64,000 nucleotides of DNA. It comes from Bipolaris cookei. Its lineage: Eukaryota > Ascomycota > Dothideomycetes > Pleosporales > Pleosporaceae. The stretch spans positions 186,001-250,000 of the forward strand of contig NRSV01000025.1 in NCBI GenBank assembly GCA_002286855.1, in the 5' to 3' direction. How positions within the stretch are numbered: the stretch's first letter is position 1; every line of letters starts with the position of its first letter. The translations under genes and the position numbers were made by a program. Shown here one piece after another: positions 1 to 11,365 of the stretch. Under the pieces are notes generated by a model. It worked only from the letters and a program-made list of their open reading frames with translations, had not been told where the DNA came from and did no database searches.

Positions 1-278
1 TTCCTCCTTCTCCTAGACGCCCCGCTCACCCAGCCACTGGTACTGCAGGTGCTTGGAAAGGAGTAGTGCCGGAATCACATGCTGTATCACCTCCCAAACT
101 AGGCATCAAAGGTCTACATACGCCATTCTGTGCCGCTTTGGCGACTGGCAACTATACTCGCCATGGTGTAGGTACGTCGGCTTTGTACGCGGTTGTCACG
201 TTGGTGATTGCTAGTCCTGATTGGAAGGTGAATTTGCCTCCTATCATACCATGCCAACTAGAGGCTACCGAGTACATT

Positions 279-288
279 TATATATAAG
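279..288 (+). promoter_or_regulatory. TATA box of the first subtilase
   Basis: The sequence tatatataag lies about 117 bases upstream of the protease start codon, a plausible TATA element for a strongly induced secreted enzyme. The rest of 1-404 shows no gene; the short open frames there do not look coding. Confidence 0.55.
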
Positions 289-404
289 AGGGACAGAATG
301 CCTTGTTGAAACATCAGGCAACGAGCACAGCAGCATCCAGCCCATCAACAGCAGCACTCATCAACCTTCGCTCTATCGACATCGTTCTTCGACCATCCTT
401 CAAC

Positions 405-1806
405 ATGAAGCTCTCACTTCTCCTCGCTCTTCTGCCAGTGGCTCTTGCCCTTCCTGCGCCAGTCATCGTTCCCCGTGCTGGCACTCCCATCCCAGGAAGG
501 TACATTGTCAAGCTCAAGAACCAGAACCTTGAGAATCTCATCAACACTACTCTGAAGCTTCTCAAGAAGGACCCCAATCATGTCTACAAGTTCGGTGGTT
601 TCGGTGGATTCTCCGCTGACATAACTGATGACATTGTTGAGTTGCTCCGCAACCTCCCCGGTGTAAGCAATTAATTTTTCAACATTATCAGTCGAAGCGT
701 TAACAAAGCACACACAGGTCGACTACATCGAGCAGGATGCCGTTGTCCAAGCCAACCTTGGTGTCGAGGTTGAGCTCGAGAAAAAGGCTTACACCACTCA
801 GTCCTCTGCTCCTTGGGGTCTCGCCCGTATCTCCAGCCAGAGTCGTGGCACCACCTCGTACACTTACGACACCAGCAGTGGTGAAGGCACCTGCTCTTAC
901 ATCATCGATACCGGTATTCAGGTCGACCACCCAGAGTTCGAGGGCCGTGCCACTTGGCTCGCCAACTTCGCTGACACCTCAAACACTGACGGCAACGGTA
1001 ATATATACTCATACTCGAAAAATGACAAGTAGACTAAAACACTCTAGGCCACGGCACCCACTGCGCCGGTACCGTCGGTTCCAAGACCTATGGAGTAGCC
1101 AAGAAAACTAAGCTGTACGCTGTCAAGGTCCTCGATGCTAGCGGCTCGGTATGTAAAGACATTTTCTCTTGTTAAGACATGCTGCTAACTGTATCAAGGG
1201 CACCAACTCCGGTGTTATTGCCGGTATCAACTTCGTTGCCACCGATGCCACTACCCGTAGCTGCCCCAACGGTGCCGTTGCCAACATGTCTCTTGGTGGC
1301 AGCCGCTCCACCGCCGTCAACTCTGCTGCTGCCAATGCTGTTACTGCCGGTGTCTTCTTTGCTGTTGCTGCTGGTAACTCTGCCGCAAATGCTGCCAACT
1401 ACTCTCCCGCATCCGAACCCACTGTCTACACCGTCGGTGCCACTGACAGCTCTGACCGCCTGGCTACCTTCTCCAACTTCGGCGCATCCGTCGACATCCT
1501 TGCCCCCGGTGTCTCTATCCTCTCCACCTGGATTGGCGGCCGCACTGTAAGTTACATCCAAGAAAGATCTTCATCACTTTGTTTTTCATACGGCTAACAA
1601 TACAACAGAACACCATCTCCGGTACCTCCATGGCTTCCCCCCACGTTGCTGGTCTCGGTGCCTACATCTTGGCCCTTGAGGGCAAGAAGACTCCTGCTGC
1701 TCTCTCTTCCCGCCTCACTGCTCTCTCCCTCAAGAGCAAGATCACCGGTCTTCCCTCCGGCACCGTCAACAACCTTGCCTTCAACGGCAACCCCAGCGCT
1801 GTCTAG
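405..1806 (+). CDS. Secreted subtilisin-like serine protease (S8A, proteinase K type)
   Basis: Five exons: 405-662, 718-997, 1048-1148, 1199-1546, 1609-1806, giving 394 residues with frame kept across GT-AG introns. The N-terminus is a signal peptide (residues 1 to about 16, ending near ALPAP), followed by an inhibitor_I9-type propeptide (GRYIVKLK, about 31-100) and the mature domain. The triad is visible: Asp150 in YIIDTGIQVDHPEF, His181 in GHGTHCAGT and Ser336 in SGTSMASPH; the oxyanion Asn is in VAAGN. Length and layout fit fungal alkaline proteases (Alp1/Pr1 type), which are extracellular endopeptidases. A paralogue follows in tandem at 3541. The start was chosen because it gives the signal peptide and follows a TATA box. 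An 11-base tandem repeat starts right after the stop codon. Confidence 0.93.
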
Positions 1807-1848
1807 GCAGATTCTAAGCAGGTTCTAAGCAGGTTCTAAGCAGGTTGA
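1807..1848 (+). repeat. 11-base tandem repeat just after the stop codon
   Basis: About three and a half copies of gcaggttctaa (the first has one change) begin at the base after the stop codon of the first subtilase, so they would form the start of its 3' UTR. Confidence 0.8.
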
Positions 1849-3540
1849 GATGATGAGATCCCCTCTCTCTCCCTCTCTCCTTTGTGCTTTCTTTCCATTA
1901 CAACTGTATATATGATGATTGAGTTTTGCATAGGCTTTGAGCTATTGCACCGATGGTTTTGGAAGAGATGGCATGAGTGAGATCGAATGAATAATATTGA
2001 GCGAAATTCTATTTGATGAATTCGGTGACCTTAAATTTTTTTTTCTCGAACTATACACTTTGAGTTGCATAAAACGTATACTACCATCTAGTACAAAACC
2101 ATTTCCCCGCATCCCCTCAGAAACGCACCATCCGATCCTCGTACCCTCCCAAAACCCCCAGGATTACAAAGAAGATACACAATATAGATCCTCAGATCCT
2201 TCAACAAGGCAAATCTTTTCCCCAACCGCACCTCGCTAATCGACCACCCCCCCCCCCTTGCTCCCCGGGTAAAATACCCAAGCACAAGGCTGACATATCA
2301 TCCTACGCACGAGCCAGTGCTTGTACCCAGGTATAATGCAAGCCAAGGCTCGCGCCGCTGTATCTTATTTCCATCTACCTACGCAACTACCGCTAGTAGA
2401 ACAGACGTACCGGGGTGTATGAAGGATCGAGCGATAGGATAGTAGTGTTGGTTTGTGTGCATGTCTGTTATCTACACTGATATGTACATAGAGAGGGTGC
2501 GGCGCTAGCGTTACCTACGTACGGGATTTGGCGGGGGAAGAAGGTGTGTGGGCTGTTGGACTATTCCGGTGGAAGGGATTCCTGGGCCATGGGGGTTATG
2601 AGGCTGAGTTTTGAGGGCGGTAATGCTAGGGGCTGGTGAGATGTGTGGTATGAGGCGGTTGTGTCCGCGAATGGAGGGCTCAGAGCTTGGGTGTTGAGGT
2701 GAGGCGCGGTCAGGGATGTTTCGGGTGACAGTGGGGGTGGGTGTCGGATGCTGTTGGGTAAGTTGCATAGAGTGAGGTTCCGGAGTGGGACTGGTGGGAT
2801 TGACGGGATTTTTTTTAGACATAGAAAATATATTGTTGGATCTTGGATGGTTTATTAAGGTGGGTCTTCACGGTCGGGGAGTTGATGTTTTGGATTATTC
2901 TTTGTTCTTTTTTGGTATATGAATTGGAGATTTTTTAAACACGATGGTTATGCAATAGGTCAGGTGGCTTTACTATGCTGCAGCCACCGGCAGGTTGTGC
3001 CGTATCTGCATGTGTCCGTTGAACTCCCAAAATCGATATCGCTTGTTTGTGGTGATAGTTTGCCCCCTTTTCGTGCACCGTAGACACCTCACAGGTCGAA
3101 AGATACAGCTTTTACCGCACTTTCTAAAGCTTCAGACTATCTGACTAGTAGCAAGTTTTTCGTACCTCAAGAGGAACCAAGAGCACATGGCGCTACTATG
3201 AAGTATTGTTCCAGCAGTCCCACTGTCACCAACATGCCACGCCGTTTCTGTCCGCCCTGAAAGAAACACTGCAGCAGATACGACATGAGACATTGGTTCG
3301 AGTAAGGTTGCACTGCATATGTACGATCCTATCACTTCTTTGAGTCTCACGGACTGCGTGCTTGAACGCCACAGGAACTGTCCCCCTTTAGTAAATAACG
3401 ACACGTACAACATGTATGTTTATCAGTAGCACTGCATTCCAAGCAGATAAATGAGAGCTTGCAACAATGGTCACTCCCTTACTTTGTTACAACTCGACAT
3501 ACTATCATTCAGTAAATCTTTACAAAATCCTACTGTAAGA
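1849..3540. other. Intergenic region between the two subtilases
   Basis: I see no gene here. The first part is the pyrimidine-rich 3' flank of the upstream protease; 2230-2265 has a poly-C run. Short frames such as 2511-2822 (minus) are low-complexity Pro/Thr/Ser and look non-coding. The last few hundred bases must hold the promoter of the second protease, but no clear TATA box is seen. Confidence 0.6.
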
Positions 3541-4928
3541 ATGTACTTCTTCCTGCTATCCTTGCTTGCTTCCCTTGCAGCCGCTACACCATTAGTCAAA
3601 GCACCCCATCGCAGTGCCATTGCCAACAAGTGGATTGTCAAGTTCATAGACAACGTTGCTATACGGGCCACCGATGGCGTGAAAGCAGCCCTTTCCAACG
3701 AGCCCGATTACCAGTACTCGATGCCTGGCTTCCGAGGCTTCGCAGGAACTCTATCAGATGAGGAGGTAGCGCTGTTACAAGCTTCTGAGCAAGTAAGGCA
3801 CCGGTAACATACTTTTGGAGTTTCTGTACTGATTTGTATAGATCGAGTATATCCAGCAAGACGCTGAAGTTCACACGACAGCATTTGTCAAACAGTTGAA
3901 TGCTACGTGGGGACTATCCCGTATCTCACATACAAAGCCAGGCGAAACAGCGTATCTCTATGATTACAGTGCAGGGGAGGGAACATGTGCGTATGTTTTT
4001 ATCCGCCGCTAAAATTTCCCTGGGTAGTACTGACAAAGCGTAAAGTTATGTGATTGATACAGGCGTCGACATTACGCATCCCGAGTTCCAAGGACGTACG
4101 TAATGGCGCTCAAAAGCAATACTTGTACACTGACTAAGTAAAAGGCGCCTCATTTTTGGCAGACTTCACTCACGAAAGCAATTTTATAGACGGCCATGGT
4201 CATGGGACGCACGTCGCTGGAACGATTGGATCTGCGACCTGGGGCGTAGCGAAGAAGACTACGCTCTTTGCTGTGCGAGTACTCGACTCAGATGGCCGAG
4301 GTACGAATGCTGATGTGATTGCGGGTATGGAGTTCATCTTGCGAGATGCAAAAGAGCGTAAGGGAACGGATCAGTGTCGCAATGGCTTTGTTGTCAATAT
4401 CAGCTTGGGAAGTGAAAAGCTTCCAGCCTTGAATGATGCTGTAAGTGGCTCTTGTCAAGTTATTGTTTGTCCGAATGCTGATCTAGATACAAGGCCGCAG
4501 TCATGGTTGCGGAGGATATCTTTCTTGGAGTTGCAGCAGGTAACGACGGCGTGCCGGCTGATGATTTCTCTCCAGGGTCCGAGCCTTCGGTCTGCACTGT
4601 AGGAGCAACGGTGGCGAACGATACACTTACCCAATGGTCCAATCATGGTCCTCGAATCGATATTCTGGCTCCCGGCCTAGACATCACTAGCACTCTTCCC
4701 AACGGTGAGGTTGCCTCGTTTTCGGGTACAAGTATGGCAGCCCCGCATGTTGTTGGCCTTGCAGCGTATTTGCTTGGACTTGGGTCACCATCAAAGGATC
4801 TATGTGGTACAATCGTTGCCTTAGCAATCAAAAATGCGATCGATCAAGACACGCTTCCAAAAGGGACACCGAACCTGTTGGCGTTCAATGGTGCAGATGC
4901 CAGCCAGAAGCGTATGAGGCATACATAG
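3541..4928 (+). CDS. Second secreted subtilisin-like protease (S8A, proteinase K type)
   Basis: Five exons: 3541-3792, 3842-3990, 4046-4095, 4145-4440, 4494-4928, giving 393 residues. A signal peptide (about 1-16), an I9-type propeptide (NKWIVKFID onward) and a full catalytic domain are present. The triad is intact: Asp138 (YVIDTGVDITHPEF), His170 (GHGTHVAGT) and Ser329 (FSGTSMAAPH), with the oxyanion Asn in VAAGND. It is clearly a paralogue of the protease at 405-1806 but well diverged, and only the first intron is at the same place in both. The protein ends shortly after NLLAFNG, as the first copy does. It probably acts outside the cell on protein substrates; specificity cannot be read from the sequence. 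Confidence 0.92.
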
Positions 4929-5204
4929 AATTGTTTGAGAGAAGTATTGAAGTACGAAATTATTCGGAATTCGCCATAGCGATCTACGATATTCCTTTTG
5001 TATGTACGCAAGCGTCAATATAATTGCCATGAATATCCCTCCAATGCGCAAGCTTTTCTGATGGAAAATTCTTGAAGACATTAGAATCACAGCCACAATG
5101 CTATACCGTGCTGGACAGTGGTGTGCCCGGGACGGCAGTATGCCCGCTCCGCCTCACCAAACACCACCAACACCACCCACCTGATCGCACCGCAACTACC
5201 CCAA
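4929..5204. other. Intergenic; possible left end of a transposon
   Basis: This holds the 3' flank of the second protease and the DNA before the transposase relic. GC-rich sequence starting near cagtggtgtgcccggg (5116) could be an element end, but I found no matching inverted copy downstream, so no terminal inverted repeat is claimed. Confidence 0.3.
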
Positions 5205-6687
5205 ATGGGGCCTATCGAAGCTGCACTTGAAACTGTAGTTGCTTTAGAACCTAGAGAACAACTTATTTATAGCCAATTTGCGAGCAGATTTGGTATTGAT
5301 CGAAGAACGCTCGCGCGGCGGCATCAAGGCATTACAACCTCACGCGCAGCCTGCTATCAAAACCAGCGCGCGCTCCACCCACAGGAAATCGATCTTATAG
5401 AATATATATATCGCCTTACCGCACGCGACACCGCGCCTAGTAGAATTCTTGTTGGGAGATTTGCTTAAGAGATCGCGCAGAAAGAGATTGGTTATCACTG
5501 GGTTGATCGCTTTGTTCAACGCTATCCAGATCTTCTCCAGGCAAAACAGGCCGCGCCAATGGATCGCAATCGCCACCGAGCTGATTCAGAATGGAAACAA
5601 TATCTCTATTTCGAGCTTCTGTGCCAACAAATCGCCCAATATAGGATTGAGCCGTGCTCTATTTATAACATGGATAAAAAGGGCTTTATGATTGGGGTTC
5701 AATCGCGCTCAACGAAAATATTTTCTAAAGCTTCTCTTCGGTCTATACTAAGAAAGACTATGATCAAAGATGTTAATTGAGAGTGAATCACGCTAATAGC
5801 TCTCGTCTTGATACAAGCATCATCTACTCAAGCCAATCTGGCTCTCTCCAAAACTCGTGGTTGCAAGGCTTTGATCCAGAGATCCACTCCGCCCGAATCG
5901 CCACATCGGCTACCGGCTGGTCGAACGACAATATCAGGCTCTAGTGGCTCAAACAGGTATTTGATCTGGCTACCAAGCCCGATCTTCTTACCGATTACTG
6001 TTCATAGATGGGCATCACTCTCATCTCACAATAGAGTTTATTAACTATTATGATCAGAATAAGACCCTAATCGCAACATACCCACCTCATACGACTCATA
6101 CGCTGCAGCCGCTCTACGTTGGGCTGTTTAAGCCGCTCTCCACTGCCTATTCGAACGAGCTACCGAGTTTCATGGACAGATGCCAAGGGCTGTTGCCTAT
6201 TAACAAATCCCATTTCTTCCCATTATTCTGAAAAGCCTGGCAGACCTCGTTCAAGAAATCTACGATTCTTCGAGTTTTTGAAGCTACTGGTATATCGCCA
6301 TTCAATCCAGAAGTAATACTCCAGAAGTTTAAGCCAGCAGCTTATCAGGGCGATAGCGATTCGTCCGCGCTTAGCACTTCAGATTGGGGAAAGATCCGAG
6401 TGCTTGTTGATCGCGCGGTTAATCAAAAAGAGAATAGAAAGATCTTACAGCTCAACCGGACGATCATGATGCTATCCACTCAGTCAAAGCTTGATCGGCA
6501 AGAGATTCAGAAGTTGCGAGAAGCTCTAATTAGTGAGCGTCAGCGGAAGCAGCGATCACAGCTTGGCATGCTCGAGCTACCTGAAGATTATCATGGTGGA
6601 GCTAGTTTCTGGTCGCCGCGGAAGGTGCGCGAAGCTCGCAGCCTCTACGGGCAGAAATATCGTGATCGTTATCACCTGCCTCTCTAA
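5205..6687 (+). pseudogene. Decayed pogo/Fot1-type transposase (DDE_1 superfamily)
   Basis: Fragments in changing frames follow the order of a fungal pogo transposase. First comes an N-terminal HTH region (AALETVVALEPREQL, about 5214). Then HWVDRFVQRYP and YNMDKKGFMIGV (first catalytic Asp, about 5670) lie in the same frame after one stop at 5466. Next are SSQSGSLQNSWLQGFDPEIH and FIDGHHSHL (second Asp, about 6000-6020) and TYPPHTTHTLQPL (about 6080). The C-terminal LPEDYHGGASFWSPRKVREAR (split here for length only) is at about 6580. The third catalytic Asp, normally in LQPLDVG, reads Tyr (tac at about 6114). Several stops and frameshifts make it a dead copy. No terminal repeats were recognised. 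Confidence 0.85.
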
Positions 6688-6689
6688 TT

Positions 6690-7600
6690 TCTGTATCTAT
6701 ATCAGCTCGTGATGGTGGTGGTCTTTTGAAGCGTTTTAGTACGACGTCGGGGTTGCGCAGATTGATCCCAATAGCCCGAAAACTACTCAATGTATTGTCA
6801 GCTATAACAGCAGATGAATATGCCGCCCAAAATATGCTTAGGAGACTACTTTTCTCCATATTAAGTAATCCTTAATTGCTCTGCAATAGATTAATCAGCT
6901 CGGTGCTGTACGCGGTTGCTAGAGGTAAGTATACCGCAACATCGAGTGGCTAGAGACTATGAGTAGCGTGAGGTGGAAATACTGCGAGTATTATTCGGTG
7001 GATATGACAGTAGTCGATAAAGAAAGGCGTCAGGTGACTGCCATGTCTGTCGACGAGAAGCATCTGGTAGTCCCGTATTGCTTTCTCCTTCGTTCTCCGA
7101 TCAAACTCCTGTTCAACTCAGGCCAGCGCGAGCTCGTTGTTGGTTCATCCGGATAAGCTTGTACAGCAAAAAAAATTGGTGTTTTCCCACCTCCAGGTCC
7201 CGCAGTTATTCACTACGAAGACCGTCTGCGCCCTCATAGATTATCGTAGGATCTACCGAGCTCCCATCAGCGCAAATACAGCCAATAATCGTTATCCAGT
7301 CCCTACTGCCATTTTAGAGAGCTGCTCTGACTTTCTTTTTATCCTAGAGCTCCCTAAAAAAGATTCTTTTTGATCGTGAAATACGGCCAAGTAGGAAGCC
7401 CTTCTCGTCCATATTGTAGACATTATGGGGCGCGACGGCGTACTTATCAAGCTTGGCATAGAGGAGATCAAAATACAATTGCTAGTTGGCTGGATCGTCA
7501 GCCAGATGACGGTCGTGGTCGATGCTAGTAGCTGTTTTAATAGATATTTTGTCGCGGTAACGCTTCAAAAATCGAGTAACCTAGCCATTGGAGGGCTCCC
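6690..7600 (-). pseudogene. Second decayed pogo-type transposase, opposite orientation
   Basis: Read on the minus strand, the fragments are VTRFLKRYRDK (about 7580), QLYFDLLYAKLDKY, VYNMDEKGFLLGRISRSKR (about 7400), WITIIGCICADG, LLVDRHGSHLTPFFIDYC (about 7040) and AVFPPHATHSL. They end with PLDVAVYLPLATAYSTEL and VVLKRFKRPPPS (about 6730). The three catalytic Asp positions are still readable, but stops interrupt the frame. Many stops look like C-to-T or G-to-A changes (CAG or CAA to TAG or TAA, TGG to TAG). It differs in sequence from the copy at 5205-6687, so it is a different subfamily, and its C-terminal end meets the C-terminal end of that copy near 6690. Confidence 0.8.
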
Positions 7601-9066
7601 ATTCTACGAAAACTAACACATATTTTTTTACTATTAATTAAGAAGGTAGTAGACCGAGCTCTAATAGTTCTTTTGTTGAATGGACTCTATTGGCTAGCCA
7701 GCGCTTGGTGTTAGCAAGATGTCTAAGTCAATACAGCTAGTTGCACGGTGTACACAGCGTGCAGGTAAGTGGGGGGTGGCAAGTAACTATGGTTCATTGC
7801 TATCTCTGTTCTACGTTCAAAGGGGAAAGGGTTGATGTACTCCTGGGTTCGTGCACAGGTATCCGTGGGGAACCGGAGTCACGCGATCACTCCCTCAGTG
7901 CCTGATTTAGGTTCGGACATTTTTCATATATTTTACTAGCTTAGATTCTTGTAGTAGAGATAGTAATTAACGCTTTTTGTAAGGGCTGGACTCAAGTGAG
8001 TGCGATGCCAAGGGCAATGCCGGGTGTAACAAGATTGTATTCGATAGAGAGCTAACAGCTATCTACCTAAGAGCTTATATCTATGCACGGATTGGAGAAA
8101 TATGCTTTCCCGTTGATCTGAACGTTATGTCTGAGCGCTGCGTCCGAACGCGGTTCGGATGGGCAGAATCTAGGTGCTATGGCCTCCACCCGGATTCTGT
8201 GATCGCGCACCGAGATACCATCGAGGAGCTCTACCAAAGGGTGTTTATTATTGTTCCATTAGAGTCTATCTGCAGTCAGTGACTACGTAAGCCTTTAACC
8301 AAAGGGCGTCTAGCCCGTTACATTTTTACAGTTACGGTTTGCGACTAAGTTTTGTTTTAGTACTGGCGCGTTAATATTAAAAGTTTAATACTAGACTTTT
8401 TTGCAGTTGCGCAGGATAAAAGTTGACTTTCTATATCTAGCGAATCGATTGCCGCAATCGCTTTTGATAGAGCTGTCATGGTGGTAGAGATATCACATGT
8501 TGAAAATGATGGGTAGATATTTTGGTGGGGCAGATGGTGTTGCATCGGCTGAACTGTTGCACACACTGACCAGCTACAGTAACGCCGACCGACGCTTGAC
8601 TGTAAACAATGACACAGCACAAGTAATCAGCTTGCAGACCGTTGCGTGAGACCCATTTTTGCCGGTTCATCTCACGTCAAGCCCTGTCAGCGACAGATGG
8701 CCTATCACAGTCCAGCGATAAATTCTCCGATCTCAACGGCTACGCCAACATTTGTAGTACATGCAAACCGTAACTTTGAGACCCGAGCCTTGTAACGATG
8801 ATGTCGCCCAAGCAATTATCGCCGATCGGAACTTCCCAACCCTGCTGGCATAGCGCGATCGACCAACTACCGGCAATCAGAGGAGGGAATTGCGGGGTAG
8901 AGGTATGCAATAACAGGCTAGTCCAAGCTGCACACGCGACTTTTCTCCAGGACCCAAGCTTCCCAGCTTGATTGCCTCTCATACTTGATCCCACTATCTA
9001 TTAATCATTACAGGCGCGTAGCTCTCCTTCAATCACACGGCGCTCGTCACCGCGGAACCACAAGTC
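7601..9066. other. Gene-free region after the transposon relics
   Basis: No convincing gene was seen. 7620-8450 may include more transposon debris, but nothing is recognisable in translation. The last 300 bases are the promoter and leader of the gene starting at 9067. Confidence 0.45.
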
Positions 9067-10863
9067 ATGGCGTCATACTTTGATCTCCCGCCGCAGAAAA
9101 TGGAACCATCAGCGAACATAGAGCAGATACCTCAAGAACAGCGGAAACAGTTGGGCCGCACTAGCAGCCTGATGTCCCCAGCCGTCGCTCAGATCCTTGA
9201 AGGACTAGGAGATGACCACTCAAGTAGCAGCGAGGAAGACTCTGACCTATCAGACGATGAAGGGAAGGGACATCCCAAATCGCAATCTAAGAAGGATATC
9301 AGCGCCCAAAAGATACAACAAAAGAAGCAAAAGCTCAACTCGGCTCAAGCACCTCGGCCATCCTCTCTCTCCCCGAACAGAAGCAGAAGTGGCTCCAGGT
9401 CGACAACCAAAAGAGTTTCTGATATGCCGTCCACTGCAGATGCCAACGGAGCCAGTTCCCATAGACCTAAAAATAAACAACCACACATGGCCCGCTTTCA
9501 TTCTCTCCGAAGTATTCTCTTCCAGCAGAAGATCGAAGACCGGTTAAGGACGGCTGCGCAAGAAGATTGCAAGAAGGAGGTCAGTGCTGCGGAGACGTGG
9601 CACAATCAACACAAAGAGCGCCAAATGCATCATCCAACAACGCCCGAAAAGCATGCGCAGGCAAAGAATGGGATTGGAAGCAGGCTTAATATGACGTTGC
9701 GGAGAATGACAACAAGGGATGCAGGGGGAATGGAGAAGATCAAGGAGGATGGGGCGCCGGTTGAATTCAAAGATCGTCCGTCGACTCTTTCCTCGGAAAA
9801 TGAAGAGAAACAACAAGATGGGTCAAAGAACGCAAACGAGAATGATGATGCCAGCATCAAGGATACCGATGTCGACGACCTTGTTCGATGGGTTAGCCGG
9901 CGCAGTCCGTCTGGTGAGGGCGAGGTGCAGAAAGATAACATCGTAGAGGGCGCCAAGGACGACAGTGGCCAGGACAGCCTTGGTCATTCCGATATCGAAG
10001 ACCTTGTTCACCATGCAAGAAGGAAATCGTCCACCAAAGATGTTCAGGGAGCTAGCGATGAATACCTAGGATATAGTGACGCACCCACAGAGCCTGATAC
10101 CGAGCTCTCGTCGGATGAGGAAGAGAATGCAGATGATCTCGTACGCTGGATATCGCGTCGTGATAGATCCAAAGCCGGCCCAGTAAGGCGAAATCTGCAA
10201 CGAGAAGAGCTGGACTCCGATGTAGAAGAACACTATGACTCGGACGTCCCAGAACTGGGCCGGTGGTACAAACGCCACGATGCTACCAGTGGAGAATCGG
10301 CAGCCACGACTCCGATCAAAGACACATTTGACCATCAGCAGATAGAAGACGAAGAAGAAAACCGAGGTCGACCTCGAAGCCGCGAATTGCCTGAGCCACC
10401 TACTCAAGAGAAAACCCACCTTTCATCATCCGACGTCGACGAGCTTATCCGCTGGATAAGCAGCAAAAATCTAAAACGCCATGACACTCCCCTTTCCCAA
10501 GCGCAAACCCAGACCGGAACTCCGGACAGCGCGCAAGAAGAAAAGAAACAGGCCGTCGGTATGAGTCTGGATCAAGGAAGCCTATCCCACCGCGACGTGC
10601 AAGACTTGATCGAGCATGCGCGCAAAACAAGCATACCAGCAGATGACACCGATCCAGACGCTTCCGGCATCGAACGAGGCGATCTAAAGAAGATGCAGCA
10701 TGAGAATAGTCCGCCAGCTCGCGATCCGCAGCTAGAACTAGCGGGGAAAAGAGAGGATATCAGGAACAAGGAGAAGGAAGAACAGCTCGGTATGAGTTTG
10801 CAAGATGGTAGTTTGAGCCATAACGATATCGAGGATTTGCTTGCGCATGTGAGGAAGACGTAG
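9067..10863 (+). CDS. Fungal protein with DLVRWVSRR-type repeat motifs, function unknown
   Basis: A single exon codes for 598 residues. I do not recognise a catalytic domain. The protein is very polar and mostly disordered-looking (Ser/Asp/Glu-rich 50-110, many Lys/Arg). It carries about seven copies of a short motif in two forms. The D[VI]xDLVRW[VI]SRR form is near 267-279, 354-366, 391-403 and 454-466; the second of these continues into AGPVRR. The DLxxHARK form is near 307-320, 511-520 and 589-598. The last two are preceded by near-identical GMSLDQGSLSH and GMSLQDGSLSH. The regular spacing of such short motifs suggests repeated docking sites for one partner; that is inference. The ATG at 9067 is the first in frame. 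Confidence 0.8.
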   Translation: MASYFDLPPQKMEPSANIEQIPQEQRKQLGRTSSLMSPAVAQILEGLGDDHSSSSEEDSDLSDDEGKGHPKSQSKKDISAQKIQQKKQKLNSAQAPRPSSLSPNRSRSGSRSTTKRVSDMPSTADANGASSHRPKNKQPHMARFHSLRSILFQQKIEDRLRTAAQEDCKKEVSAAETWHNQHKERQMHHPTTPEKHAQAKNGIGSRLNMTLRRMTTRDAGGMEKIKEDGAPVEFKDRPSTLSSENEEKQQDGSKNANENDDASIKDTDVDDLVRWVSRRSPSGEGEVQKDNIVEGAKDDSGQDSLGHSDIEDLVHHARRKSSTKDVQGASDEYLGYSDAPTEPDTELSSDEEENADDLVRWISRRDRSKAGPVRRNLQREELDSDVEEHYDSDVPELGRWYKRHDATSGESAATTPIKDTFDHQQIEDEEENRGRPRSRELPEPPTQEKTHLSSSDVDELIRWISSKNLKRHDTPLSQAQTQTGTPDSAQEEKKQAVGMSLDQGSLSHRDVQDLIEHARKTSIPADDTDPDASGIERGDLKKMQHENSPPARDPQLELAGKREDIRNKEKEEQLGMSLQDGSLSHNDIEDLLAHVRKT

Positions 10864-11365
10864 TGAGTTTGATGCGGTCATTTGAGATTTCAAGTGGGGG
10901 GGGGAGTTTAAGCTTTTAGGTGCGAGAATGCCGGACGCCAAGTGGGGTCGCGTTCGGGAATAGTAGCGAGTTTGGGAAGGTGACAGACTAGAACTCTAAT
11001 GGTACTGTGTATTTGTATGAGAGGGGAAAGGAGTTCTTGTGAGTTTTTAATACGTAGCGTGCGTATTTTTGCTTTGAGCGACTTGGGGATAGATACGTAG
11101 TTTAGTAATGTGTAGTGTAGTTCACAAGAATTCCTCAGCATATTCCGTGGCTTTTACATTTCTGTTCAGATTACAACATAGAACGAGCAGTTAAAGAAAA
11201 ACATGGCTACTCATACACTGATGTGACAAAGTCGAAAAATAAAAGACTTGGATGTTGCAACACAGCTTTTTCGCGATGCCAACACATCTACTCCGTGAAC
11301 ACCCGCAAGAAGAAAAAGAAAGCCCTATCACAGGCTATGATATAGCAAAAACGAAAGCAGCGCTC
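10864..11365. other. Convergent 3' region
   Basis: The 3' ends of the motif-repeat gene (plus) and the esterase gene (minus) face each other here. A run of nine G is at about 10897-10905. Nothing else was seen. Confidence 0.5.

Noticed and set aside
2511..2822. Minus-strand frame of 103 codons, Pro/Thr/Ser-rich
   Set aside because: Low complexity, no splice or start context, no resemblance to a family.
5110..5150. Possible terminal inverted repeat of the transposon
   Set aside because: No reverse-complement partner was found downstream between 6.7 and 8.7 kb.
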